64,000 nt of DNA from Phytohabitans aurantiacus. GTDB taxonomy: Bacteria; Actinomycetota; Actinomycetes; Mycobacteriales; Micromonosporaceae. The stretch spans positions 1-64,000 of the forward strand of contig NZ_BSDI01000057.1 of assembly GCF_027923225.1 (NCBI RefSeq). Reading direction: 5' to 3'. The notes beneath the pieces are model-generated. The model saw nothing but the letters and a program-made list of their open reading frames with translations, was not told the origin of the DNA and did not search any database. Below are positions 7,770 to 15,299 of the stretch, one piece after another. Position numbers and translations under genes: made by a program. How positions within the stretch are numbered: the first letter of the stretch is position 1; each line of letters begins with the position of its first letter.

Positions 7770-8801
7770 CTACGGCCGGGTGGTCGCGAGGGTTTCGTCG
7801 AGCCACGCGAAGTACTCCTCCGGCGGCTGCGAGCCGATGAAAATCTCGCCATGCTCCTCGATCACGACCAGGCCGTGTCCACGACTGCGGAGCAGTCGCG
7901 CCATCTCGTGGCCGAGAGCCGGTTCGCCACAGGGCCGGCGGCCGAGGCGGAGGCCACGCTCGAAGGCCGGGTTGCGGGTGATCTGGCGGCTGGCGTGGGT
8001 ATGGATGAAGGCCCACAAATGCGGCAGCCGCTCGGTGAGGACGAACAGCTCGACCGAGTCGGCGGACGGCAGCGCCGGCCCCCGGTACGTCAGCACGTTG
8101 GACGCCTCGTCATAGCGCTCCACGAGCACCAGGCGGCTCTCGTCGAGCGGCGCCTTGCACGTGCGGGTCGCGGTGACGACGAGGCCCTCGTCGGTACGAA
8201 CCGCGATGCAGCCGTCGCCGGGGCCGCGGTGCCACAGCTGGTGAGCCTTGATCCGCTCGGAAGCGGCGCGGAAGAACGGCAGGACCCGGTCGCGCAGGCC
8301 GGGCGGCAATTCCGTGCCGGCGCGATGCGGCTGGTACCGCACGCGCACGGACTCCGCGATCATCGCGTCGACGATTTTGAAGTTGGAGACAAGAAACGTC
8401 TCGCCGAGCGTCAGGTCGGGCCGGATGATATTCAACCGGTCACCGGTGGCCCGCTTGACCGCGTCGATCGCCGGTATCGCGTCACGCGACGCCCGCACGT
8501 CCGGGTACGCGAAAGCGATGCTCGCCGTGTCATACGCCTCGCCGAGGCGGCCGCTCGTGGCGTCGAGCAACGCGTCGTCCAACGGGCCGTCCCACACCGT
8601 CATCAGGTGGTGCAGGCCGCGTGCCAACTCCCGCGACGCGGGCGGCGCCGAGAGCCGGTTGAGACTGAAACCGTATCTGCGCGCCGCCTCGCCCGCGAGA
8701 TGCACAAGGCGGTCACGCACCCCGAGCCGATCGTGGACGACCAAGTCGACAGCCGCCTCTTCCCGGGTGAGTTTTGTCGCGTAGTCATAACTATCGGCCA
8801 T
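7770..8801 (-). CDS. Class II aldolase/adducin-like protein with N-terminal extension
   Basis: 343 residues from the ATG at 8801, which has GTGAGG about 8 bases upstream. A longer open frame reaches 8903 but lacks a good ribosome site. The C-terminal half has class II aldolase features: GDGCIAVRTDEGLVVTAT, ADSVELFVLTERLPHL, IHTHAS (two metal His) and VVIEEHGEIFIG (third His). The first 170 or so residues are unusual and include IAFAYPDVRASRDAIPAIDA and IIRPDLTLGETFLVSNFKIV; I do not recognise them. The substrate is unknown. The metal site looks intact, so an enzyme is likely rather than an adducin-like relic. Confidence 0.65.
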   Translation of the reverse strand: MADSYDYATKLTREEAAVDLVVHDRLGVRDRLVHLAGEAARRYGFSLNRLSAPPASRELARGLHHLMTVWDGPLDDALLDATSGRLGEAYDTASIAFAYPDVRASRDAIPAIDAVKRATGDRLNIIRPDLTLGETFLVSNFKIVDAMIAESVRVRYQPHRAGTELPPGLRDRVLPFFRAASERIKAHQLWHRGPGDGCIAVRTDEGLVVTATRTCKAPLDESRLVLVERYDEASNVLTYRGPALPSADSVELFVLTERLPHLWAFIHTHASRQITRNPAFERGLRLGRRPCGEPALGHEMARLLRSRGHGLVVIEEHGEIFIGSQPPEEYFAWLDETLATTRP

Positions 8802-8955
8802 GCGCCTCACGACACTCCGGTTGTGCGACGAACAAGCAACCATCGTAACGGCGAATGTCAATGTTGACCTATATCGGTTTGACCGTAGAGGCTCATATGA
8901 CATCGAAGGGCATTATTGTCGTTTCGGAGACCGGTCACAATCTGAGGGAGGGGCC
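8802..8955. promoter_or_regulatory. Divergent promoter region with a GTCAA/TTGAC inverted repeat
   Basis: The gap between the aldolase-like and hydrolase genes is AT-richer than its surroundings. GTCAATGTTGAC at 8857-8868 has 5-base inverted arms, and TTGACCTATATCGG begins inside it. This is a candidate operator or overlapping divergent promoters. No regulator is adjacent. Confidence 0.35.
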
Positions 8956-9855
8956 ATGACGGAGCTTCAGCGGTACCTCGCCGAGGAGGTCGCGGAGGAC
9001 CTCGCCGACGGGATCATCACGCGACGCGAGGCGGTGCGCCGGCTGGGCCTGCTCGGCGTGACCGGCGCGGCGGCGACGGGGTTGCTGGCCACGTTCGCGG
9101 CCACCCCGGCGGCCGCGAGCACGCAGACCCGAGGCGGCGGGCACGGCTCGTCCGAGACCACCTGGGCGCCCGTCCCCCGCGAGTCGATCACGTTCGCCGG
9201 TCCGCGCGGGCCGCTGCTGGCCGCCTGGGCACCCGCCGCGAAGCCGCGCGGCGGCGTCCTGGTCATCCACGAAAACCGCGGCCTGACCGAGCACATCCGC
9301 ACGGTCGCCGGCCGGCTGGCCGCCAGCGGATACTCGGCGCTGGCCCTCGACCTGCTCTCCGAAGAGGGCGGCACCGGCGCGTTCCCCGGCGAGGCCGAGG
9401 TCGCGGCCGCCCTGTCGACCATCCCGCCGGAACGTTTCGTCGCCGACATGAAGGCCAGCGTCACCGAGCTCAAGCGCCGGGTGCGCGGCAAGAAGCTGGC
9501 CGCGATCGGGTTCTGCTTCGGCGGAGCCATGGTGTGGCGCCTGCTCGCCTCCAGCGAGCCGCGCCTGGCGGCGGCCGCGCCGTTCTACGGCCCGTTCCCG
9601 ACCGACGGCGACCTGTCCGGCTCCCGCGCGGCGGTCCTCGGCGTCTACGGCGGCCTCGACACGCGCGTCAACGCGACCCTGCCCGCGGCCAAAGCGGCGC
9701 TCGAAGCGGTCAGGCTGCGGTACGAGCTGCTGACATTCAGCGAGGCCGACCACGCGTTCTTCAACGACACCGGCGCCCGCTTCAACCCCCACGCCGCGAC
9801 CGAGGCCTGGCACCGCGTCCTGACCTGGTTCGACGCGGCCACAAGCCACCATTAG
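8956..9855 (+). CDS. Exported dienelactone hydrolase family protein
   Basis: 299 residues behind the strong ribosome site GGGAGGGG. An amphipathic N-terminus is followed by TRREAVRRLGLLGVTGAAA and a cut-like AATPAAAS, a Tat/Sec-type leader that lacks the strict twin-Arg spacing. The catalytic triad is visible: Cys187 in GFCFGGAM, Asp235 in YGGLDTRV, His266 in ADHAFFND. HENRGLTEHIRTVAGRLAASG is the family's oxyanion-side motif. It probably acts on lactones or esters outside the membrane. The N-terminal 30 residues before the leader (MTELQRYLAEEVAEDLADG) are seen in other anchored members. Confidence 0.85.
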   Translation: MTELQRYLAEEVAEDLADGIITRREAVRRLGLLGVTGAAATGLLATFAATPAAASTQTRGGGHGSSETTWAPVPRESITFAGPRGPLLAAWAPAAKPRGGVLVIHENRGLTEHIRTVAGRLAASGYSALALDLLSEEGGTGAFPGEAEVAAALSTIPPERFVADMKASVTELKRRVRGKKLAAIGFCFGGAMVWRLLASSEPRLAAAAPFYGPFPTDGDLSGSRAAVLGVYGGLDTRVNATLPAAKAALEAVRLRYELLTFSEADHAFFNDTGARFNPHAATEAWHRVLTWFDAATSHH

Positions 9856-9866
9856 AAAGAGAATTT

Positions 9867-9931
9867 GAGCTACCGCGACGCCCGCCGCGGTCAAGACCGT
9901 CGCTCCCGCGGCCTCACCCTCCGCGTTCCCA
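9867..9931 (+). repeat. Element B copy 1 (related to 39696-39953)
   Basis: About 65 bases starting GAGCTACCGCGACGCCCGCC lie just after the hydrolase stop. They share most positions with 39696-39760 and with the inverted copy at 39904-39953. The hairpin CCGCG...CGCGG at its head could act in termination. Confidence 0.6.
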
Positions 9932-9941
9932 CGCCCGACAC

Positions 9942-10113
9942 GCCGATCAAGGACGAACGCACGCGGTTTGATCTCTTCTCCGCGCACGTCCGCCCCCAGG
10001 CCAACCCAACACGGCGTGTCGCCACGCCCCACACGCCGATCAAGGGCGAATGCACGTGGTTTGATCTCTTTCCGCGTGCATTCGCCCTTGATCCATGCGA
10101 ATGCCCTTGATCG
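9942..10113 (+). repeat. GATCAAGGGCG dispersed repeat, full-length copy R1
   Basis: Two GATCAAGG units lie 93 bases apart (9945 and 10038). The second forms a perfect 19-base palindrome: GATCAAGGGCGAATGCACG at 10038-10056 and its complement at 10075-10093, around an 18-base loop. A third short GCGAATGCCCTTGATC tail follows. The segment between the units carries GTCCGCCCCCAGGCC and GGCGTGTCGCCACGCC, shared with the other copies. It sits between converging genes. Confidence 0.85.
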
Positions 10114-10155
10114 GCGCGCACCGCGCAGGGCGCGGCGACACGCTGCCCCAGCCGG

Positions 10156-10299
10156 GCTCGCGCACAGCGCGGCTGGCGCACAGCGCGGCTCGCGCACAGC
10201 GCGGCTCGCGCACAGCGCGGCTCGCGCACAGCGCGGCTCGCGCACAGGCCGGGTCACGCACAGGCCGGGTCACGCACAGGCCGGGTCACGCGCGGGCCG
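10156..10299 (+). repeat. Tandem array of nine 16-base units
   Basis: Units of GCTCGCGCACAGCGCG drift into GGTCACGCACAGGCCG after the fifth or sixth copy, and degenerate relatives continue to about 10400. It is noncoding on both strands apart from low-complexity open frames. Together with R1 it fills the 551-base gap between converging genes. Confidence 0.85.
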
Positions 10300-10406
10300 G
10301 GTCGGGGCGGCGAGGCGGGGCGCGCACAGGCCGGGTCGCGCGCGGGCCGGGTCGGGGCGGGTTGCGCGCGGGCCGGGTCGGGGCGGCGAGGCGGGTGGGG
10401 TGACGG

Positions 10407-11534
10407 TCACTGAGGGCTGGGCCAGGCGGCGGACATCAGGGCGCGGGCCAGCCGCGGCTGGCACAGTGCCGGGGTGCTGTCGACGTACTGGTCGATGGCA
10501 CCGATCAGCGGCAGCGCCGCCAGGTCGGCGTCCTCGATGCGCGAGACCAGGGCGGCGGCGAACCGGCCGCCGTCGATGACCGGGTAGGGGCGGTCGAAGA
10601 ACGGCCGCCGGGTGGCGTCGACGGGTGGCGCGAGGCCGAGGCGGTTCTGCCACTCGCCGGCCGCCTCGTAGGCGGCGCACAGTGCCGCTTGCCGCGGCGC
10701 GGCGCCGGCGCTCAGCGCCTCGTCCAGGGCCGCCGCGATGGGCGCCACGCCCGGCAGCCCGGCGAACGCGGTGCCCAGCCACTTGCTGTACGGCGGGAAG
10801 CGTCGCGCCAACAGCAGGCACAGCCGCATGACCTCACGGGCCATCCGCGCCGCCACCACGCGGCTGCCCACCTCGTCGCCGGCTTCGGCGGTGCGGCCGA
10901 CGAACGGCTCCTCCTCGCCGATCCGCGCCCACTGGCAGGCCAGCAGGTAGCGCCAGACGTCGTCCGGGTACCAGCTGAGCGCCGCCCGCACCGCGCTCAG
11001 CTCGCCGATACCGTCGTAAAATACGTCTCCGCCGGTGACCTCCGCGAACCGTTGCGCCGGCGTGGCCAGCCAGTCCAGGATCGTGACGCCCGCACGCGGG
11101 TCGAAGCCCAGCAGCTCGCCGCACCAGGCGCCCACGTCGGTGACCACCACCCGGTGGGCGACCGGCCCGTCGGTGGCCGCCATCACCCGCACCGGCCCTT
11201 CGGCGGGAGCGAAGTGCGTCGGCCAGCCCCGGAACCGCTTCGGCAGCCGCGCCGCCAGCAACGCCGAGATCTCGTCGCGGTGCCGCGCCGCGTCGCTCGG
11301 TGCCACGAACAGCTCCAGCCGTGGCCCCCAGTCGTGGTCCACCGACCGTTCGCTGTCGAAGCCCGCCGCGTCCGAGCCCGGCCCGACCCGCGCGGCCGCG
11401 TACCGCAGGCCCGGAAACGCCTCGTCCAGCAACGGGCGAACCGCTTCGGCGTAGAACGCCCGGCACAGCGTCAGCCCGGGCAGGAATGGCGGGTACACCG
11501 AGCCACCGTAGAGCCGCCGGCTCGACGCCGTCAC
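10407..11534 (-). CDS. DUF4037 domain-containing protein
   Basis: 375 residues from a GTG. The N-terminal half contains SDAAGFDSERSVDHDWGPRL, a nucleotidyltransferase-like GS..D.D pattern, and the C-terminal half has FPPYSKWLGTAFAGLPGVA, the hallmark of the DUF4037 domain. The fold would place it among minimal nucleotidyltransferase-like proteins, but the biochemical role is unknown. It reads toward the 16-base tandem array and is divergent from the lipoprotein gene with 25 bases between starts. Confidence 0.8.
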   Translation of the reverse strand: MTASSRRLYGGSVYPPFLPGLTLCRAFYAEAVRPLLDEAFPGLRYAAARVGPGSDAAGFDSERSVDHDWGPRLELFVAPSDAARHRDEISALLAARLPKRFRGWPTHFAPAEGPVRVMAATDGPVAHRVVVTDVGAWCGELLGFDPRAGVTILDWLATPAQRFAEVTGGDVFYDGIGELSAVRAALSWYPDDVWRYLLACQWARIGEEEPFVGRTAEAGDEVGSRVVAARMAREVMRLCLLLARRFPPYSKWLGTAFAGLPGVAPIAAALDEALSAGAAPRQAALCAAYEAAGEWQNRLGLAPPVDATRRPFFDRPYPVIDGGRFAAALVSRIEDADLAALPLIGAIDQYVDSTPALCQPRLARALMSAAWPSPQ

Positions 11535-11559
11535 CGCATTTGCCGCCCGCCGTTAGAGT

Positions 11560-12033
11560 GTGCCGGTGATCGGCCGGTTAGGGGTGGCGGCAGCCGTCCA
11601 GGTGCTGCTGCTGGGTGCCGGCGTGAGCGCCTGCGACTCCTGTGCCGGCGAGGTGGCCGATGCGGAAGCCAAGGTGCACACCGATCGGCGCTGGACCGAG
11701 CAGGACCTTCCCGGCATCGGGCAGTACGTCGAGGTGCACTGGCAGGGGCGGGCTCTCGGCGACGCGTGCTCCCGCGTGCCGGGCCCGACGGACTGGGAGT
11801 ACCAGGGTCTCGTGCGGATGCGGGCGGAGCAGGCCCAGTCGCTCCTCGCGGCGTACGAGTGGACGGTGGCGGCGCCGGGGCCGTTGTGGCCCGCGCTACA
11901 ACCGTTGGTGCCGGCCGGTGTCGAGTGGCAGCGTAGTGAGCGCTACGAGGAGGCGCTCGACGGCCAGGGCCGCCCCGCCGACGTCTACCTGTCCCCCGGC
12001 GACGCCCTGGTCTACTTCTCCATCCAAAGCTGA
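11560..12033 (+). CDS. Putative lipoprotein of unknown function
   Basis: 157 residues from a GTG; a second GTG six bases on is equally possible. A hydrophobic leader (about 7-22) ends VSAC, a lipobox placing the modified Cys at 25. The mature part has CDSCAGEV and a lone DACSRVPG, a Trp-rich middle (WTEQDLP, VHWQGRAL, DWEYQGLVRM, YEWTVAAPGPLW) and no domain I recognise. It ends 38 bases before the EEP gene and is likely cotranscribed with it. Confidence 0.65.
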   Translation: MPVIGRLGVAAAVQVLLLGAGVSACDSCAGEVADAEAKVHTDRRWTEQDLPGIGQYVEVHWQGRALGDACSRVPGPTDWEYQGLVRMRAEQAQSLLAAYEWTVAAPGPLWPALQPLVPAGVEWQRSERYEEALDGQGRPADVYLSPGDALVYFSIQS

Positions 12034-12070
12034 ACCCTCCAAAGCTGAGCGCTCCAGAGCTGAGGTCACG

Positions 12071-13012
12071 GTGGCTCGAGTCTTGACCGTCGTTTGTTGG
12101 GCACTGGCCGCGCCGGGGCTGCTGTGGGCGGCCGTACGGCTGTTCGGGCTGGAGCGCGGGCCCTTGGTGCAGCTGCTCGCCTTCACCCCGTACGTCGCCG
12201 GCTGGAGCCTGGTCCCGCTGGCGCTTGCCCTCGCTTTGCGGCGCTGGGGTCCGGCGAGCGTGGCGGCGGTCGCCGCGATAGCGCTCATCGGCGTTGTGGT
12301 GCCCCGCGCGGTCGGCGGTTCGGACGGCACGAACGGGCCGGCGCTGCGGGTGCTCACCGCCAACCTGCTCGCCGGCGCCGCCGACATTCCCGCGCTGGTG
12401 GCGATCGTCCGCGAGCGGGCAGTGGACGTGCTGGCGGTACAGGAGTTCACGCCGGACGCGGCGGCCGAGCTCGACCGGCACGGGCTGGCCGAACTGATGC
12501 CCCACCGGTGCCTCAACCCGATCGTCGGCACCGAGGGATCCGGCCTGTACTCGCGCCATCCGCTCACCGACACCGGTGTACGGCACAACGAGGGCGGCTT
12601 CACCCAGGCGTACGGCACGGTGCGGGTGCCCGGCGGGGCACACCCGGTCGTGGAGTCGGTGCACCCGGCGGCGCCGTACTCGCTGGCGATGCTCGGCCTG
12701 TGGCGCACCGACCTGGCGGGCCAGTCGAAGGCCACACCGGACGGTCCACTTCGGATACTGGCCGGCGACTTCAACGCCACATTGGACCACGCGCCCTTGC
12801 GCGACCTGCTCGCCTCCGGCTACCGCGACGCCGCAGACGCCGCCGGGGCGGGCCTGACCGGCACGTGGGGCCCGTACGACGGCGACCGGATACCGCCGGT
12901 CACGATCGACCACGTCCTGGTCGATCGCCGGATCGGCGTGCGCGAGGTGCGGGTGTACCCGGTGCCCGGCAGCGACCACCGTGCCGTTCTGGCCGAACTC
13001 ACCCTCCCTTGA
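12071..13012 (+). CDS. Membrane-anchored endonuclease/exonuclease/phosphatase (EEP) family protein
   Basis: 313 residues from GTG 12071, with TGAGGTCAC just upstream. Three hydrophobic helices occupy about residues 3-75, then the EEP domain follows: RVLTANLLAGAADIPAL (first Asn), DVLAVQEFTP (metal Glu), ILAGDFNATLDH (GDFN motif), IDHVLV, and GSDHRAVLAEL (catalytic Asp and His). The layout of a three-helix anchor followed by an extracytoplasmic EEP domain is common in actinobacteria. A phosphodiesterase or nuclease acting outside the membrane is likely, substrate unknown. Confidence 0.85.
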   Translation: MARVLTVVCWALAAPGLLWAAVRLFGLERGPLVQLLAFTPYVAGWSLVPLALALALRRWGPASVAAVAAIALIGVVVPRAVGGSDGTNGPALRVLTANLLAGAADIPALVAIVRERAVDVLAVQEFTPDAAAELDRHGLAELMPHRCLNPIVGTEGSGLYSRHPLTDTGVRHNEGGFTQAYGTVRVPGGAHPVVESVHPAAPYSLAMLGLWRTDLAGQSKATPDGPLRILAGDFNATLDHAPLRDLLASGYRDAADAAGAGLTGTWGPYDGDRIPPVTIDHVLVDRRIGVREVRVYPVPGSDHRAVLAELTLP

Positions 13013-13076
13013 CGTAAATCCCGCCTTTCCCATCGACTGGATAGATGTGGCCGACATCCCAAACAGCGCCCCCGCG

Positions 13077-13112
13077 TTGACAGGTCGTTGCGCCGCCGTG
13101 AACGATCGAGGC
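13077..13112 (+). promoter_or_regulatory. Candidate promoter for the leader-peptide unit
   Basis: TTGACA at 13077-13082 is a consensus -35. AACGAT, 18 bases downstream at 13101-13106, is a weak -10. The implied transcript would start close to the leader ATG at 13113, which would make the leader nearly leaderless. Confidence 0.4.
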
Positions 13113-13193
13113 ATGACACAGCAGGCCGAGCTCCTCACCGCCTGCCTGGTGATCGACCTGGTTCGGTATGCCAGCGCGCGCTGTCCCCGCTGA
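13113..13193 (+). CDS. Candidate 26-residue leader peptide
   Basis: A short frame with CGAGG just before its ATG reads MTQQAELLTACLVIDLVRYA then SARCPR. The ID-L-R-x-ASA-x-C ending matches the actinobacterial leader peptides of the type LVDLLRVASALCR often found upstream of sulfur or cysteine-linked genes. The stop lies 49 bases before the winged-helix gene. Two Cys codons (11 and 24) would let ribosome speed sense Cys-tRNA. The peptide call is pattern recognition; regulation is inferred. Confidence 0.5.
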   Translation: MTQQAELLTACLVIDLVRYASARCPR

Positions 13194-13242
13194 CGCGCCC
13201 GCACGCCACCGGCCAGTCCCTCTCTCTCCACCTGGAGTCCTC

Positions 13243-13743
13243 ATGTCGATCGCCACCCTGCCCACCCACGCGCCCGTCACCCTCGCCGTCAGGCTCTCCC
13301 TTCCCGGCGAGGCCAGCCTCCAGCCGGAGACCCGGCAGCTCCTGCAGACCCTGCGCGAGCTGGCCGAGCGCTCCAACGAGGTCACGATCCAGGCATTGTC
13401 CGAGCTCGCGACGGCGCCGGAGGCCACCGAGCAGTCGGAGCACGAGCCGGTGCGGATCCTGCCCGACTCGCGCGACGCCTACCGCGGCGCGGCTCCACTG
13501 TCGCTGACGCGCGTGGAGTTCGACCTGCTGCTGTTCCTCGCCGAGAACCCGCGCCGGGCGTTCACCCGCCCGCAGCTGCTCGCCGCCGTCTGGGGTCATA
13601 CCCACGCGAGCGGGCGCACGGTCGACGTCCACATCAGACGGTTGCGGGCGAAGATCGGCGAGGAGCTGCCGCTGATCACGACGGTGTACGGCATCGGCTA
13701 CCGCCTGCACGACCGGGCCCCGATCGTGGTCGAACGGCGATAG
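13243..13743 (+). CDS. OmpR-type winged-helix transcriptional regulator without receiver domain
   Basis: 166 residues, ribosome site TGGAG. The C-terminal 75 residues are a Trans_Reg_C winged helix: LTRVEFDLLLFLAENPRRAF, RPQLLAAVWG, GRTVDVHIRRLRAKIGEE and TVYGIGYRL. The N-terminal 90 residues have no phosphoacceptor Asp pattern and no recognised receiver, and no kinase gene is nearby. The leader peptide upstream suggests translation-linked control. Targets are unknown; the haloperoxidase gene 78 bases downstream is one possibility. Confidence 0.8.
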   Translation: MSIATLPTHAPVTLAVRLSLPGEASLQPETRQLLQTLRELAERSNEVTIQALSELATAPEATEQSEHEPVRILPDSRDAYRGAAPLSLTRVEFDLLLFLAENPRRAFTRPQLLAAVWGHTHASGRTVDVHIRRLRAKIGEELPLITTVYGIGYRLHDRAPIVVERR

Positions 13744-13821
13744 CCGGACACTCCCGTAAAACCTATTAAGTCTATAGGTTAGCTATGGACATCGACGCGT
13801 GAGCGCCATACGTTACGACGC
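13744..13821 (+). promoter_or_regulatory. AT-rich promoter region with CCTAT/ATAGG inverted repeat
   Basis: Within this 78-base gap, CCTAT at 13762-13766 and ATAGG at 13774-13778 form an inverted repeat around TAAGTCT. The neighbouring TAGGTTAGCTATGG is AT-rich. It is a candidate operator or promoter for the haloperoxidase gene. Confidence 0.4.
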
Positions 13822-15057
13822 ATGGATCGCTCTCTCACCACCCTGTCCCGGCGCCGGCTGGTAGTGGCCGCCGCCGGGACCACGCTCGCGGCCACGCTCG
13901 GCTCCACGAAAGCGATCGCCGCACCGGCCACAGTGGACACCGTCCTGGAGTGGTACGACGTGACCGCCGGCGCGATCGCCACCGGTACCCGGCCGCAGGT
14001 GGCCAGCAGCCGGGCCTGGGCGATCGCCTGGCTGGCCGCGGCTCGCGCCGCCGGTACCGGCCCTGGCGGCGCCTACCGGGACGCGGCGCTCGCGTCGGCG
14101 GTACACGAATCGCTCAGTGCCCTGCTCCCGGACAGCGCGTCCGCGCTGGACGCCGCGCTCGCGACCACGCTGGCGCGCCTTCCGGCCGGGCCGGCCCGCG
14201 ACCACGGCGTCGCCGCCGGGCTGGCCGAGGCGCGGGCCCTGCTGGCGAGCCGCGCCGGCGACGGCCTGGAGACGGCCGCGGCGGTGAACGCTCCGTTCCC
14301 GACGCCCGCACCCGATCCGGGGATCTGGCAGCCGACGCCACCGGCGTTCACCCCGGCGCAGCAGGCCGGCAACCGCCTCGCCAGGCCGTTCCTGCTCAGC
14401 CGCGCCGACCAGTACCGGCCGGGGCCGCCACCCGCGCTGGGCTCGGCGCGATACCTGGCGGACCTGGCCGAGGTGCGCGACTACGGTGGGGCGGCGAGCA
14501 CGCTGCGGACCCAGGCCCAGGCGGACACGGCCACGTTCTGGCTGGGCTCGTCGCTGGTGCTGTACACGGGTGTGCTGCGCGCGGCGGTCGCCCAGTCACC
14601 GCGGGGCACGGCCTGGCGGGCCAGGCTCGTGGCGCTGTTCCACGTGGCCCTGGTCGACACCCAGATCGCCACCTCCGACGCCAAGTACGCGTACCTGCGG
14701 TGGCGGCCCGTCACCGCAATCCGGGCGACCGAGGATCCGGCGTGGACCCCGTTTCACACGACGCCCGCGCACCCCGACTACCCGAGCGGCCACAACACCT
14801 ACTCCGGCGCCGCCGAGCAGGTGCTGACCGCGCTGATCGGGCCGCGCTCGCGGGCACCGTTCACAATCGACAGTCCGAGTCAGCCGGGCGCCACGCGCAC
14901 CTACACGTCGTGGAAGCCGCTCAGCGACGAGAACGTCGACGCCCGGGTCTGGTCGGGCATCCACACTCGCGCCGCCGACGAGGTCGGCATCCGCCTGGGC
15001 AAGGCGGTGGCCGCACACGCGATCCGGAACGCGGGGCGCCTGCTTCACCGGAGCTGA
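13822..15057 (+). CDS. Tat-exported vanadium-dependent haloperoxidase/PAP2-family protein
   Basis: 411 residues. The leader LSRRRLVVAAAGTTLAATLG carries a twin-Arg start and a cut-like AIAAP. The C-terminal catalytic part has HPDYPSGHNTYSGAAEQVL (about 317-335) and ARVWSGIHTRAADEVGIRLG (about 375-394), matching the SGH and R-x5-H motifs of the vanadium haloperoxidase and PAP2 superfamily. KYAYLRWRPVTAIR supplies the upstream K-x6-RP-like motif. It could be a halogenating peroxidase or a phosphatase; sequence alone does not decide. It converges on and overlaps the small membrane gene by 13 bases. Confidence 0.8.
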   Translation: MDRSLTTLSRRRLVVAAAGTTLAATLGSTKAIAAPATVDTVLEWYDVTAGAIATGTRPQVASSRAWAIAWLAAARAAGTGPGGAYRDAALASAVHESLSALLPDSASALDAALATTLARLPAGPARDHGVAAGLAEARALLASRAGDGLETAAAVNAPFPTPAPDPGIWQPTPPAFTPAQQAGNRLARPFLLSRADQYRPGPPPALGSARYLADLAEVRDYGGAASTLRTQAQADTATFWLGSSLVLYTGVLRAAVAQSPRGTAWRARLVALFHVALVDTQIATSDAKYAYLRWRPVTAIRATEDPAWTPFHTTPAHPDYPSGHNTYSGAAEQVLTALIGPRSRAPFTIDSPSQPGATRTYTSWKPLSDENVDARVWSGIHTRAADEVGIRLGKAVAAHAIRNAGRLLHRS

Positions 15058-15299
15058 GGGCCCGGCTCGCGACGCGCGCCCACCAACACTCCATTGAGGG
15101 CGATCACCAGCCAGATCCCGTTGAGGGTCGCCGACGGCCAGGCGCCGTGGACCAGCGCGTTGACCGCGAGGCCGACCGAGCCGAGCAGGTTCATCGCCTG
15201 GAACGCCCGGCCGGCGGCGATCCTGCCCATCGACAGCAACAGGTACGCCAGCAGCAGCACCGCCGCCCCGCCCCACCCGGCGACCTCGGCGAGGATCAT
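15045..15299 (-). CDS. Small CBU_0592-like membrane protein
   Basis: 84 residues with three hydrophobic helices: GWGGAAVLLLAYLLLSMGRI, AFQAMNLLGSVGLAVNALVH and SATLNGIWLVIALNGVLV. AMNLLGS and the N-G-I-W turn are typical of CBU_0592-like proteins, whose function is unknown. Its ATG overlaps the stop of the cyclase gene, so the two form an operon. The 3' end overlaps the convergent haloperoxidase gene. Confidence 0.75.
   Translation of the reverse strand: MILAEVAGWGGAAVLLLAYLLLSMGRIAAGRAFQAMNLLGSVGLAVNALVHGAWPSATLNGIWLVIALNGVLVGARREPGPQLR

Noticed and set aside
10156..10299. CRISPR-like array
   Set aside because: Units are 16 bases head to tail with no spacers, so it is a simple tandem repeat.
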